From contig NZ_JAAJBT010000001.1 in assembly GCF_011392115.1 (NCBI RefSeq), positions 603,767-667,766 on the forward strand: a DNA stretch of 64,000 nucleotides, read 5' to 3'. The notes under the pieces are model-generated. The model was not told where the DNA came from, did no database searches, and worked only from the letters and a program-made list of their open reading frames with translations. Positions 37,469 through 45,828 of this stretch are shown here, in pieces. A program made the translations under genes and the position numbers. Each line of letters opens with the position of its first letter. Within the stretch, counting starts at the first letter, position 1. The stretch is from Flavobacterium difficile. Its GTDB lineage: Bacteria; Bacteroidota; Bacteroidia; Flavobacteriales; Flavobacteriaceae.

Positions 37469-38077
37469 ATGAAACAAAAAGCAATAGTCTTTTTATCGAT
37501 TTTAGGAATCGTGCTTTTATGTAATTTTTATTTAAAAGAAACTAATACAAATAAAGGAATTTCAAAAGATGTTTTGGAAAAGACCTTATTAAAAGCGGAT
37601 GAAATAAAAGCATTTCTAAAAAAGAATGCTAAATATAATAAGGATGTGTTTTTCCTTTTAGATATGAGAATTCCATCAAATAAATATCGATTTTTTGTTT
37701 TTGATGCTAAGAAAAATACAGTTACAGATTCCGGTTTAGTAGCTCATGGTTCAGGCTCGAAAACAACAACAGATGAACTGAGATTTAGTAATACAGACGG
37801 TTCGTTAATGACTTCTTTGGGTAAATATTATATTGGAAATTCGTACAATGGAACATTTGGGAAAGCTTATAAAATGTACGGTTTAGATAAAACGAATGGC
37901 AATGCATTTTCAAGAAATATAGTTTTACATGCACATTCCAAAATGCCATATGAAGAACAAATGCATCCAATTATGTGTAGTTGGGGTTGTCCAATGGTAA
38001 ATGAAAAATTTTATAAAAGAATTCAAGTAATTTTAGATGCTTCAGACAAAAAAGTCTTATTATATACTTATTATTAA
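37469..38077 (+). CDS. Murein L,D-transpeptidase catalytic-domain protein (YkuD_2 type)
   Basis: The 202-residue protein has an N-terminal hydrophobic anchor or signal (about 4-22). Its second half contains VLHAHSKMPYEEQMHPIM and SWGCPMVNEKFYKRI, matching the L,D-transpeptidase active site where His and the Cys of SxGCxx are catalytic. These proteins form or modify peptidoglycan cross-links or are paralogues of that fold. The motif is of the Bacteroidetes-enriched YkuD_2 family. It follows the ccsBA terminator and stands alone. Confidence 0.85.
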   Translation: MKQKAIVFLSILGIVLLCNFYLKETNTNKGISKDVLEKTLLKADEIKAFLKKNAKYNKDVFFLLDMRIPSNKYRFFVFDAKKNTVTDSGLVAHGSGSKTTTDELRFSNTDGSLMTSLGKYYIGNSYNGTFGKAYKMYGLDKTNGNAFSRNIVLHAHSKMPYEEQMHPIMCSWGCPMVNEKFYKRIQVILDASDKKVLLYTYY

Positions 38078-38154
38078 AAGTTAGATTTAACCCAACATTA
38101 ACTTTTGTTTTCTTTATCTTTACTTACATTTGAACAATATAAAATTATTTAAAA

Positions 38155-38787
38155 ATGAAATTATTTCACACATTCACTGGAATTGTCATGGTTGCTTTAG
38201 CTTGCACCTCTAAAACAGAAACCAAATCAGAAAATTGGGAACATTTTGAAGGAAATACAGCTGAAAACATTATGGCAGAAACCCCTAAATCAAACACTAT
38301 GGAAAAAGGTTCAATTCATTCTTTTAAAGTAAAAGACTTATCTGGAAACGAATTTGATTTCGCTTCGTTAAAAGGAAAAAAAATACTAATTGTAAATACG
38401 GCTTCAGAATGTGGCTTAACTCCTCAATATGAGCAATTGCAGGAGATTTATGAAAAATATCAAAGCAAAAATTTTGTAATAGTTGGTTTTCCAGCCAATA
38501 ATTTTGGCGCACAAGAACCAGGAACAAATGCAGAAATTGGCGCGTTTTGTAAAAAGAACTACGGTGTTACTTTCCCAATGATGGAAAAAATTTCAGTGAA
38601 AGGAAGTGACATGCATGTGGTTTATCAATTTTTAACTCAAAAAGCTAAAAACGGTTTAGAAGACAATACAGTAGAATGGAATTTTCAAAAATATTTAATT
38701 GACGAAAACGGTCATTTAGTGGATGTAATTTCGCCGAGAGTCTTGCCAAACGACAGTTCAATTACCAATTGGATTGAAGGGAAATAA
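38155..38787 (+). CDS. Glutathione peroxidase family protein, predicted lipoprotein
   Basis: The 210-residue protein has the peroxidase Cys C86 in NTASECGLTPQY, the Gln in FGAQEPG and the Trp in VEWNFQKYLID, so the catalytic set is complete with Cys, not selenocysteine. In bacteria such enzymes usually use thioredoxin. The first 50 residues extend past the usual start: a short hydrophobic segment ending VALACTSK (C17) suggests a lipoprotein. A start at Met50 (MEKGSIHSF) would give a cytoplasmic form. Its stop is followed by a CAGTC-rich degenerate repeat. Confidence 0.9.
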   Translation: MKLFHTFTGIVMVALACTSKTETKSENWEHFEGNTAENIMAETPKSNTMEKGSIHSFKVKDLSGNEFDFASLKGKKILIVNTASECGLTPQYEQLQEIYEKYQSKNFVIVGFPANNFGAQEPGTNAEIGAFCKKNYGVTFPMMEKISVKGSDMHVVYQFLTQKAKNGLEDNTVEWNFQKYLIDENGHLVDVISPRVLPNDSSITNWIEGK

Positions 38788-38872
38788 TTTAGTTTTCAAT
38801 CTCAGTCTCAGTTTTCAGTCGCTGTTGACAGTCTCAGTTATCGTTAACTGCGACTGTTAACTGCGACTATTT
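38788..38872. repeat. Degenerate CAGTC/CTCAGT repeat region
   Basis: Between convergent gpx and GNAT genes, CTCAGT occurs repeatedly, with near-heptad spacing, and GTTAACTGCGACT occurs twice in tandem. A related string, CAGTCGCAGTTTTTAG, lies at about 9382. The region has no open frame. Confidence 0.7.
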
Positions 38873-38874
38873 TA

Positions 38875-39369
38875 TTACAATATTTTCTGCATAAATACGG
38901 AATGTAACCAACGGTTAAATTTAAACCCAGATTCTTTAATAAAACCAGCTTTTTCAAATCCGAATTTTTCATGAAAAGCGATACTGCTTTCATTTTCAGA
39001 ATCAATAACGCCTATCATTGTATGTAAACCTTGATTTTTAGCTAGCGCTATAAGTTCTGTAAGTAATGCGTTACCAATTCCTTTTCCGATGAAGTTTTTA
39101 TTGGCATAAACAGAATGTTCTACCGTAAATTTGTATGCCTCTCTGAAACGAAATTCACTATAATACCCAAAACCAACTACTTCATTATTAAGTTCTGCTA
39201 CAATAATAGGAAAACTTTTTTCTAATTTATCTTCAAAAATTGCCAATTGTTGTGCTAAAGTTCTTGGATGATAATCATACAAAGCCACACCGTTTAAAAT
39301 TTGGTCGTTAATGATTTCTAGAATAGCTGGGCAATCTTCGGTTTTATAAGTTCGAATTGTAGGATTCAT
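38875..39369 (-). CDS. GNAT family N-acetyltransferase (phosphinothricin acetyltransferase-like)
   Basis: The 164-residue protein is a GNAT enzyme: the acetyl-CoA loop lies in FIGKGIGNALLTELI, preceded by HSVYANKNF. IRTYKTEDCPAILEIIND at the start and FHEKFGFEKAGFIKESGFKF at the end resemble the Pat/Bar (phosphinothricin acetyltransferase) and YncA subfamily, which N-acetylates amino-acid-like toxic compounds. The real substrate is unknown. Confidence 0.87.
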   Translation of the reverse strand: MNPTIRTYKTEDCPAILEIINDQILNGVALYDYHPRTLAQQLAIFEDKLEKSFPIIVAELNNEVVGFGYYSEFRFREAYKFTVEHSVYANKNFIGKGIGNALLTELIALAKNQGLHTMIGVIDSENESSIAFHEKFGFEKAGFIKESGFKFNRWLHSVFMQKIL

Positions 39370-39441
39370 TTTAGTATTTATTTATGACATAAAAGTATAA
39401 AAAAATGTGTATTTATTAGTAAATTTGTATGTATCATTTTT

Positions 39442-39500
39442 AAACACTTAGATAAATAGTTCATTAAGATAATTAAAAATATCTATGCGTCTATGTGTTT
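39442..39500. repeat. 59-base inverted-repeat element upstream of menD
   Basis: AAACACTTAGA (39442-39452) pairs with TCTATGTGTTT (39490-39500), framing an AT-rich centre. It ends 15 bases before the menD start, so the leader RNA can fold into a long hairpin. Confidence 0.6.
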
Positions 39501-39515
39501 CAATAAAAAACTAAA

Positions 39516-41177
39516 TTGAAAGCCAACTTATACCCAAAAATACCATTAGCTCAAGCTGTAATTGAAATTTTTCGACAAAAAGAAATTCAACATATTGTAA
39601 TTTCTCCAGGTTCGAGAAATGCACCATTGACTATTGGATTTACCAATCAGGATGCTTTTAAATGTTATAGCATTGCAGACGAACGCTGTGCTGCTTTTTT
39701 TGCATTAGGTTTGGCACAACAATTACAACAACCAGTTGCTGTAGTTTGTACTTCAGGTTCGGCATTATTGAATTATTATCCAGCAGTTGCAGAGTCGTTT
39801 TATAGTCAAATTCCTTTATTAGTAGTTTCTGCTGATAGACCACATAGTAAAATTGATATTGGCGATGGACAAACCATTCGTCAAGAAAATGTATTTGCGA
39901 ATCATATCGTTTTTTCTGCCAATTTAACCGAAAATGCTTCTGAGAAAAACGATGATTTAATCATAACTGCAATTGATTCGGCTTTTTCTCTAAAAGGACC
40001 AGCGCATATTAATGTACCGTTTGAAGAACCTTTGTATGAAACACTTTTAGCGCCTACTTATGTGCCGAAACATACTGTTTCTAATTTTGAAAAAGCGAAG
40101 TTTAATTTAGATGCGAAATACGTTTCAGAATGGCAATCTGCTAAAAAGAAATTGATTTTAGTAGGTGAGTTGTTGCCTAATTCTATTGAACAAAAATTTA
40201 TAGATATTTTAGCGAATGATGAAAGTGTAGTAGTACTTTTAGAGAAAACATCAAATTTACATCATCCTACTTTTATTGATAGAATAGACACTTTAGTTTC
40301 TACATTTTCTGATGAAGATAAACAAAATTTTCAACCTGACATTCTCTTAACTTTTGGCGGAATGGTAGTTTCAAAGCGTATCAAAGCTTTGTTGAGAAGT
40401 TATCAACCGGAACAGCATTGGCATGTAGACAAACTTCGAGCTTATGATACATTTGGTTGTTTGTCTGCACATTTTCAAACAGACATGGCTACTTTTTTAA
40501 ACCAGATTTTAATTGAAAACAATACAATTGATTCTAAGTATCGTTCAGATTTTCAAAACATTTGGTTAGATAGATTGCATAAACACGATACCTATATAGC
40601 GAAAATACCTTTTTCAGATTTTAAAGTCTTCGATTTTTTAAGTCAACGTTTACCAGACCATATTCAATTGCAAGTCAGTAATAGTTCGCCCATTCGTTAC
40701 ATACAATTGGTAAGCATCAATAAGACAATTGAAGTGTTTTGTAATCGAGGAACAAGTGGAATTGATGGAAGTACATCAACTGCAATTGGAGCAGCGGTTG
40801 CTAATCCGAAACCTACAATTTTAATAACTGGTGATATTAGTTTTCTATACGATAGCAATGCGTTATGGAATAATTACATCCCTAAAAACTTCAAAATTAT
40901 TCTGATAAACAATAGTGGCGGTGGTATTTTTAGAATTTTACCAGGTCATCAGGAGAATGAAACTTTTAACACCTTCTTTGAAACTTCACATCACTTAACG
41001 GCAGAACATTTGGCGAAAATGTTTCAATTTAATTATACAGCCGTTTATGATGAAATGGAATTGCAATCCAATTGGGATGCATTTATTTCAAATGAATCGG
41101 TACCTTACATTTTAGAAGTTTTCACACCAGAAAAGTTAAATAATTCGATTTTGTTGGATTATTTTAAAAATCTTTAA
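39516..41177 (+). CDS. menD: 2-succinyl-5-enolpyruvyl-6-hydroxy-3-cyclohexene-1-carboxylate synthase
   Basis: MenD joins isochorismate and 2-oxoglutarate in a thiamine-diphosphate-dependent step of menaquinone synthesis. The 553-residue protein matches the whole family: IVISPGSRNAPLTI, CTSGSALLNYYPA, GTSGIDGSTSTAIGAA, and TGDISFLYDSNAL with NNSGGGIF for the thiamine diphosphate/Mg site. The start codon is TTG at 39516; MKANLYPKIPLAQAVIEIF is the usual MenD N-terminus and no ATG fits. No other men gene is nearby. Confidence 0.95.
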   Translation: MKANLYPKIPLAQAVIEIFRQKEIQHIVISPGSRNAPLTIGFTNQDAFKCYSIADERCAAFFALGLAQQLQQPVAVVCTSGSALLNYYPAVAESFYSQIPLLVVSADRPHSKIDIGDGQTIRQENVFANHIVFSANLTENASEKNDDLIITAIDSAFSLKGPAHINVPFEEPLYETLLAPTYVPKHTVSNFEKAKFNLDAKYVSEWQSAKKKLILVGELLPNSIEQKFIDILANDESVVVLLEKTSNLHHPTFIDRIDTLVSTFSDEDKQNFQPDILLTFGGMVVSKRIKALLRSYQPEQHWHVDKLRAYDTFGCLSAHFQTDMATFLNQILIENNTIDSKYRSDFQNIWLDRLHKHDTYIAKIPFSDFKVFDFLSQRLPDHIQLQVSNSSPIRYIQLVSINKTIEVFCNRGTSGIDGSTSTAIGAAVANPKPTILITGDISFLYDSNALWNNYIPKNFKIILINNSGGGIFRILPGHQENETFNTFFETSHHLTAEHLAKMFQFNYTAVYDEMELQSNWDAFISNESVPYILEVFTPEKLNNSILLDYFKNL

Positions 41178-41325
41178 TTGTAATATTCATAAGTCAATAT
41201 TCAAAATTGGATATTTTGAAACTATTTTGATTCATTATTAAAAGGTTAATTTTTTAAATAATTTCTTTATGTTTTAAGTAAATTATTGTAAGTTTGAAAG
41301 ATAACTAACAAAAATACAAACAATT

Positions 41326-41667
41326 ATGAGTAAAAGAGATGAATTAATAGTTAAGTATGCTGCAGATTTAAAAGACAAATGTGGTGTAACTGCTGATATG
41401 GATTTATTAACTAAAGTAGTGATTGGTTGTGGGCCATCTATTTATAATGCAGATGCTGCTACAGTTTCTGGTTCAGATGAAAAAGAATTAGCAACAGTAA
41501 AAAACAATTTCTTAATTGGGAAATTAGGTTTAAAAGATAGTGCTGATTTAGATGCTGCTATTGATGCAGTTATTGAAAAGTATGGTCGTTCAAATAAAAA
41601 TAAATACAGAGCTGTAGTATATTATTTATTAGCCGTTCACTTTAAAAAAGAATCGGTTTATAACTAA
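41326..41667 (+). CDS. DUF2853 family protein
   Basis: The 113-residue protein begins MSKRDELIVKYAADLKDKCGV and contains IGCGPSIYNADAATVSG and a repeated ELATVKNNFLIGKLGLKD segment. I recognise it as the DUF2853 family, small helical proteins with no known activity. The gene is flanked by a terminator, so it is monocistronic. Function cannot be inferred. Confidence 0.82.
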   Translation: MSKRDELIVKYAADLKDKCGVTADMDLLTKVVIGCGPSIYNADAATVSGSDEKELATVKNNFLIGKLGLKDSADLDAAIDAVIEKYGRSNKNKYRAVVYYLLAVHFKKESVYN

Positions 41668-41675
41668 GAACTAAA

Positions 41676-41709
41676 CAAAAAATCCTGAATACTAGTTCAG
41701 GATTTTTTG
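41676..41709. terminator. Bidirectional terminator
   Basis: The stem AAAAATCCTGAA / TTCAGGATTTTTT lies between the convergent DUF2853 and VOC genes. Confidence 0.92.
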
Positions 41710-41714
41710 TTTCA

Positions 41715-42098
41715 TTACATTTCATAAAGTTCAATAGGCAACTGATCTGGATCTTCAAAAAAAGTAAATCTTTTTTGAGTGAATTCGTCAATTCTTATGG
41801 GTTCTGTTTTAATGTGGTATTTTGATAATGTTTCAATAGCACTTTCAATATTTTCTACTTCAAAAGCAAGATGACGCAAACCGCAAGCTTCTGGTTGGGA
41901 AACCCTTTTTGGCGGATTTGGAAAAGAAAACAACTCAATACAATAATTACCATTTAATGACAAATCTAGTTTATAGGATTGTCGTGCTTCCCGATAGACT
42001 TCTTGTGTGATTTCGAATCCTAAAATTTCCGTATAAAAGTGTTTAGATTTTTCGTAATCGGAACAAATAATAGCAATATGATGAATTTTTTTTAGCAT
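41715..42098 (-). CDS. VOC superfamily protein (glyoxalase I-like, YaeR type)
   Basis: The 127-residue protein has two beta-alpha-beta-beta-beta modules with the four metal ligands in place: His in KIHHIAI, Glu in YCIELF, His in LRHLAF and Glu in PIELYE. SRCSDYEKSKHFYTEILGF-like sequence (CSDYEKSKHFYTEILGF) is typical of the YaeR subgroup. Such enzymes isomerise hemithioacetals or act as other metal-dependent lyases; the substrate is unknown. Confidence 0.88.
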   Translation of the reverse strand: MLKKIHHIAIICSDYEKSKHFYTEILGFEITQEVYREARQSYKLDLSLNGNYCIELFSFPNPPKRVSQPEACGLRHLAFEVENIESAIETLSKYHIKTEPIRIDEFTQKRFTFFEDPDQLPIELYEM

Positions 42099-42153
42099 GT
42101 AAAATGATTTATATTTTGATAGGGATTAGAAAAATTATAATTTGATTATAAAA

Positions 42154-42182
42154 AAATCCCCAATAGCATTGAGGATTTCGTT
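42154..42182 (-). terminator. Terminator of the DUF1456 gene
   Basis: AAATCCTCAAT / ATTGGGGATTT on the minus strand (with one G-T mismatch) is followed by a T-run. Confidence 0.75.
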
Positions 42183-42680
42183 TTATTTTTTACCGTCTTT
42201 AAACTTGAATTTTTCAACAGGATTTTGTTTGGCTGGCTTTTTGTCGTTACCAAATTTGTTTTTCCCAAAAGCAGGTTTTTTTTCTGAACTTCCCCCAGTT
42301 TTGGGTTTAAATTCTTTTTTATCGCCAGTTCTTGGTTTAAACTGTGTTTTACTATCTGTTTTGTTATAAGGTTTTTTCGGTTCGTAAATTTTATCTGTTC
42401 TTTCGGTTTGCGTTTCGTAATTTTTATGTGATTTAATTACTTCACGTGGATTTTTAGGGTTTTCTTTCGTTCCACGTAAATGAATAATTAATCCGTTCAA
42501 GAAATTACGTAACACTTGGTCGCCACATTCCATAAAATTCGCATGATCTTCTGATCGGAAAATATCACCTAATTCGCCTTTTGACATTTTAAAATCGACT
42601 AGGTTTAAAATTTCAACTATTTGGTCGTCACGTAATTGTAATGCCACACGCAGTTTTTTGAAGATATCGTTGTTATTCAT
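42183..42680 (-). CDS. DUF1456 (YehS-like) protein with a Lys-rich tail
   Basis: Residues 1-70 (NNDIFKKLRVALQLRDDQIVEI, and MSKGELGDIFRSEDHANF) match DUF1456, a short helical repeat found once or twice in YehS. Residues about 75-165 are low-complexity and very basic (KPKTGGSSEKKPAFGK and similar), suggesting an RNA- or DNA-binding tail. Only about half the family's normal two-repeat length is made of the domain. Function is unknown. Confidence 0.82.
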   Translation of the reverse strand: MNNNDIFKKLRVALQLRDDQIVEILNLVDFKMSKGELGDIFRSEDHANFMECGDQVLRNFLNGLIIHLRGTKENPKNPREVIKSHKNYETQTERTDKIYEPKKPYNKTDSKTQFKPRTGDKKEFKPKTGGSSEKKPAFGKNKFGNDKKPAKQNPVEKFKFKDGKK

Positions 42681-42730
42681 TGTATTTTGTATTTTGTATC
42701 ATGATTTTCTGTATCCATGATACATCTTTA

Positions 42731-43543
42731 TTAGAAAAGCCAAAGATACGCTTTTGCAAATGCATTTCGCCATAATTTTTCATTATGTTCGCCGTCTTTT
42801 ATAATTACCGTTTTATTTAGTTTTTTACATTCACATCGTTTAGAATTAATGAGCACCTCCATTTCTTTCATATCTTTAACCATGGCACCTGAATCTTCTT
42901 TGTCGCCACATAGCATGTAAATTTTGGTTTGAAACTTTGCTGTGTTTTCCATTTTCTGAAAAATTGCTTCTTTGTTAATCCAGAAAGCAGGTGAGAAGCA
43001 ACCTACTTTACCGAAAACATCAGGATATTTTATAGTAGCATAAAAAGAAACCAATCCGCCAAGTGAACTTCCCCAAATGCATGTGTTTTTTGCGTTAGTT
43101 TTAGTGTGGTAAGTTGAATCGACATGTGGTTTCAAGGTTTTTACGATAAATTCTAAATAGGCATCAGAATTTCCACCGCCGTATTTTTCATTTGTGTAAG
43201 GTGTTAACTCGTCCAAACGTTTTTCATTACCGTGTTCAATACCAATCACAATAACTTTTGCTTTTAAACTGTCTAAAGTTTCATCAATGTTCCATTCTCC
43301 CGCAAAAGCTGCTTTTTTATCAAATAAATTTTGGGCATCGTGCATATAAATTACAGGATATTTTTGGTTCGATTTTTCATAATTTAATGGTAAATAAACC
43401 CAAATTTTCTTCTTAGTTTGAAGTTGTGGCGCCTCTATTTCAAAGGTGGTGTAGCGGTTTTGAGCTTCAATAGAATGCGTCGTGAAGAAAAAAAAGAATA
43501 GAAAAAGTCGTACTACTTGTTGCATTTTTTTATATTTGAACAT
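42731..43543 (-). CDS. Secreted alpha/beta hydrolase (esterase D/Fes-like)
   Basis: The 270-residue protein has a signal peptide (to about residue 28, SIEAQ) and an esterase D-type alpha/beta fold. YLPLNYEKSNQKYPVIYMHDAQNLFD opens the domain, and the nucleophile is in CIWGSSLGGLVSFYA. Relatives hydrolyse siderophore esters, cinnamoyl esters or S-formylglutathione. A start at Met7 (43525) would also leave a good signal peptide. The 5' end faces the TerB-like gene, with almost no space between. Confidence 0.85.
   Translation of the reverse strand: MFKYKKMQQVVRLFLFFFFFTTHSIEAQNRYTTFEIEAPQLQTKKKIWVYLPLNYEKSNQKYPVIYMHDAQNLFDKKAAFAGEWNIDETLDSLKAKVIVIGIEHGNEKRLDELTPYTNEKYGGGNSDAYLEFIVKTLKPHVDSTYHTKTNAKNTCIWGSSLGGLVSFYATIKYPDVFGKVGCFSPAFWINKEAIFQKMENTAKFQTKIYMLCGDKEDSGAMVKDMKEMEVLINSKRCECKKLNKTVIIKDGEHNEKLWRNAFAKAYLWLF
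43531..43538 (+). promoter_or_regulatory. -7 box (TATATTTG) for the TerB-like gene
   Basis: A TAnnTTTG match ends 24 bases before the TTG start at 43563. It overlaps the N-terminal codons of the oppositely oriented hydrolase if that gene begins at 43543. Confidence 0.4.
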
Positions 43544-43562
43544 AATTATAAAAGTAAGAATT

Positions 43563-43967
43563 TTGAAGGAAACTACTCAAGAAAAAATTAGTTTGTTACG
43601 AGAAATGATTTCATTTGCCTTAGTAGATGGTGAATTGCATGATAGAGAATATGATTTCATTGAAATTGTAGCTTACGAATTGGGTGTTGATAAACCGACT
43701 TTACACAAACTTTATGAAAATAAAGGGGAAGTTACTGTGATTAAAGACGAATTAAATCGAATCTGTCAGTTTTATCGTTTGGCATTATTGATGCGATGCG
43801 ATGATGTTTTACACGAAAGAGAACGTGTGAAAATTAATGAAATTGGTATCAATATGGGTTTAGATCCGTATGCTATGAAACGTGCTTTACGACTTATTGA
43901 AGATTCTTCCAATCACATGGTAGAAGGCGAAACATTAATCAAATTGTTTAGCGAACAGTTGAATTAG
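43563..43967 (+). CDS. TerB-like (tellurite resistance protein B family) helical protein
   Basis: The protein of about 134 residues has the acidic TerB-type helical fold: EKISLLREMISFALVDGEL, then HDREYDFIEIVAYELGVD, and KINEIGINMGLDPYAMKRALRLIEDSS. The start is best placed at TTG 43563 (TTG AAG GAA ACT), just after a TATATTTG box. The longer frame beginning at 43482 would run a Lys/Cys-rich stretch through the promoter and across the neighbour's signal peptide, which is unlikely. Function of stand-alone TerB proteins is not known. Confidence 0.72.
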   Translation: MKETTQEKISLLREMISFALVDGELHDREYDFIEIVAYELGVDKPTLHKLYENKGEVTVIKDELNRICQFYRLALLMRCDDVLHERERVKINEIGINMGLDPYAMKRALRLIEDSSNHMVEGETLIKLFSEQLN

Positions 43968-44318
43968 TTATTTAAGAGCCAAGTAAAAAGAGCCAAGTAA
44001 AAAGGGTCAAGTAAAAAGAGTCAAGTAAAAAGAGCCAAGTAAAAAGGGTCAAGTAAAAAGAGTCAAGTAAAAAGAGCCAAGTAAAAAGAGCCAAGTAAAA
44101 AGGGTCAAGTAAAAAGAGCCAAGTAAAGAGAGCCAAGTAAAGAGAGCCAAGTAAAAAGGGTCAAGTAAAAAGGGTCAAGTAAAAAGGGTCAAGTAAAAAG
44201 AGCCAAGTGAAAAGAGCCAAGTAAAAAGGGTCAAGTAAAAAGAGCCAAGTAAAAAGAATCAAGTTAAAAGTATTGAATAGAGAATAATTTACTTATTATT
44301 TGAAACTGTGCTAAGTAC
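43968..44318 (+). repeat. 14-bp minisatellite of 21 units in a 351-base gap
   Basis: From 43976 to 44269 the sequence is 21 tandem units of exactly 14 bases, with consensus GAGCCAAGTAAAAA. Variants GGGTC and GAGTC at the first five bases fall in a pattern: units 2-4 and 5-7 repeat as a 42-bp block. The array starts 8 bases after the TAG stop of the TerB-like gene. The rest of the gap is AT-rich and holds nothing I recognise. Confidence 0.97.
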
Positions 44319-44795
44319 TTATTTAATAGGAATCCAGATTTCTTCCTCACTTTCAGGGTTTTCATGACCTAAATAATTGTCACCCAACACTTCAAAATGT
44401 GGTTGGTTGTCTAATTTAAAACCTGATTTTGGCAACCAATCAGAATAAATGTACTGTGCTGTTTTGGCAAACATTTCCGTATTTCCTTTGTGAAGAAAAA
44501 CAGCATAAGTTCCACCAGAAATTTCTAGTTTTTCAAATCCTTCTGGACAATTTTCAAAATTCTTAACTTCAACGGCTGCCCATTTTGTAAAAATTGTATC
44601 TGGTGTGAAATGGGTAAAATAATTTTCAGGATAAATTTGTAGTGAAAATAGATCGGCACTCACAGCGTTTTTGATTTCTTTTAATCGTGGCATAAATAAC
44701 TGCCAAATAGTTTGAGTTTTATTCTCTAGTAAAGACATTTCAACTGAAAATCCAATTAGTTTTTTTGGACCTATGGTAACTGTTTTTGGAGTCAT
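44319..44795 (-). CDS. GyrI-like small-molecule-binding protein
   Basis: The 158-residue protein matches the effector-binding domain of AraC-type regulators and GyrI: KTVTIGPKKLIGFSVEMSL, then ISGGTYAVFLHKG and YIYSDWLPKSGFKLDNQPHFE, ending EEIWIPIK. It lacks a DNA-binding domain. Its ATG overlaps the TAA of the YdjM-like gene by one base (TAATG), so translation is probably coupled. Ligand unknown. Confidence 0.85.
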   Translation of the reverse strand: MTPKTVTIGPKKLIGFSVEMSLLENKTQTIWQLFMPRLKEIKNAVSADLFSLQIYPENYFTHFTPDTIFTKWAAVEVKNFENCPEGFEKLEISGGTYAVFLHKGNTEMFAKTAQYIYSDWLPKSGFKLDNQPHFEVLGDNYLGHENPESEEEIWIPIK

Positions 44796-45784
44796 TATTT
44801 TCCTTTAATTCGAGTTATTAATGTGCTGAAAATTTTGTCGAAATTTTTAGGTGGATTATCTTCTATGTAATAAGAACCATCCGGATTTATACAAAGTGGA
44901 AAAAGAAATTCCGCTTTATTGTTTTTGATGTCAATCGGTCCGAATTTTGTGACTTCTACAATAATTTGATTGTTTTTTTTTCGAACCAATTCGTAGCCTT
45001 TTGCAAAATTAAAAAAGGGTTCTAATTCTGGTCGTTTTTGGAGATCTGACAGTAGTTGGTTTTCGCTTTTTTCGAAATGAAAATTGGTATTCATTTGTTT
45101 GTCGAAAATACTATAATCGCTAAAATAAAAGCCATCATTTGTTTTAATTACGGCTTGCCATAAAAACGTATTAAATGGCGTAGGAACAATAGTAATATTT
45201 TGATAAGTTATGTCTTTTTCTTTTAAAACGTTTTCAAATTTGTTTTGAATTATTGTACTTATCAATACTCCCCAAACTAAATAGCCTGTAGAGAGAAGTA
45301 AACCAAAATGGATTACTTTTTTTCTTTTTGGATTGTTATTTTTCATTACCCATAATGCAATTACGGCAAGTAAAAGCGGTAAAGTATAACCTAAATCAAC
45401 CACAAAAACATTATTAAGAGAATAATACGATTTGGTTAACGGGTATAAAATTCGCGTACCATATGTGGTACACAAATCTAGTAAAGGATGAGTAAAAAGT
45501 GCTAAAAAGCAAGCCCAAACCCATGAAATATAGCTAGAGTTATACTTTTTAGATAACCATTTCCCTGCTAATAAACTCAGTATAATTGAGAAAAAAATGG
45601 AATGCGAAAATGCCCGATGAATGGCTAATTGCTCTACACTATCAAAAAAAGGGTTTAATAAAACATCTAAATCAGGAATGGTTCCTAAAATCGCACCATA
45701 TAAAAGCGATTTTTTACCGATTTCTTTGTCTTTTACTAGAGCAAAAGTCGCAGCACCTAAAACAATTTGAGATAATGAATCCAT
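44795..45784 (-). CDS. YdjM-type inner-membrane metal-dependent hydrolase
   Basis: The 329-residue membrane protein has the family's metal motifs: SQIVLGAATFALV, IPDLDVLLNPF, HRAFSHSIFFSII and FTHPLLDLCTTYGTR. About four to five helices lie in the N-terminal 190 residues, and the C-terminal 140 residues form a soluble domain. The family (LexA-regulated YdjM in E. coli) is of unknown substrate. It is followed by a one-base overlap with the GyrI-like gene. Confidence 0.87.
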   Translation of the reverse strand: MDSLSQIVLGAATFALVKDKEIGKKSLLYGAILGTIPDLDVLLNPFFDSVEQLAIHRAFSHSIFFSIILSLLAGKWLSKKYNSSYISWVWACFLALFTHPLLDLCTTYGTRILYPLTKSYYSLNNVFVVDLGYTLPLLLAVIALWVMKNNNPKRKKVIHFGLLLSTGYLVWGVLISTIIQNKFENVLKEKDITYQNITIVPTPFNTFLWQAVIKTNDGFYFSDYSIFDKQMNTNFHFEKSENQLLSDLQKRPELEPFFNFAKGYELVRKKNNQIIVEVTKFGPIDIKNNKAEFLFPLCINPDGSYYIEDNPPKNFDKIFSTLITRIKGK

Positions 45785-45785
45785 T

Positions 45786-45827
45786 TATTTAGTAATTAGT
45801 GAAGAGTAATTAGTGAAGAGTTTTTAA
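45786..45827 (-). repeat. Two-unit 14-bp repeat downstream of a stop codon
   Basis: Read on the minus strand, ACTCTTCACTAATT occurs twice in tandem, starting 6 bases after the TAA of the 45829-46200 gene and ending near the start of the YdjM-like gene. Confidence 0.85.
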
Positions 45828-45828
45828 A

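Noticed and set aside
43482..43562. Upstream ATG for the TerB-like gene
   Set aside because: It lies before the TATATTTG box and runs antisense through the neighbouring signal peptide; the extra residues are unlike the family.
43976..44269. The 14-bp array as a CRISPR
   Set aside because: The units are directly adjacent with no unique spacers, and no cas gene is nearby.
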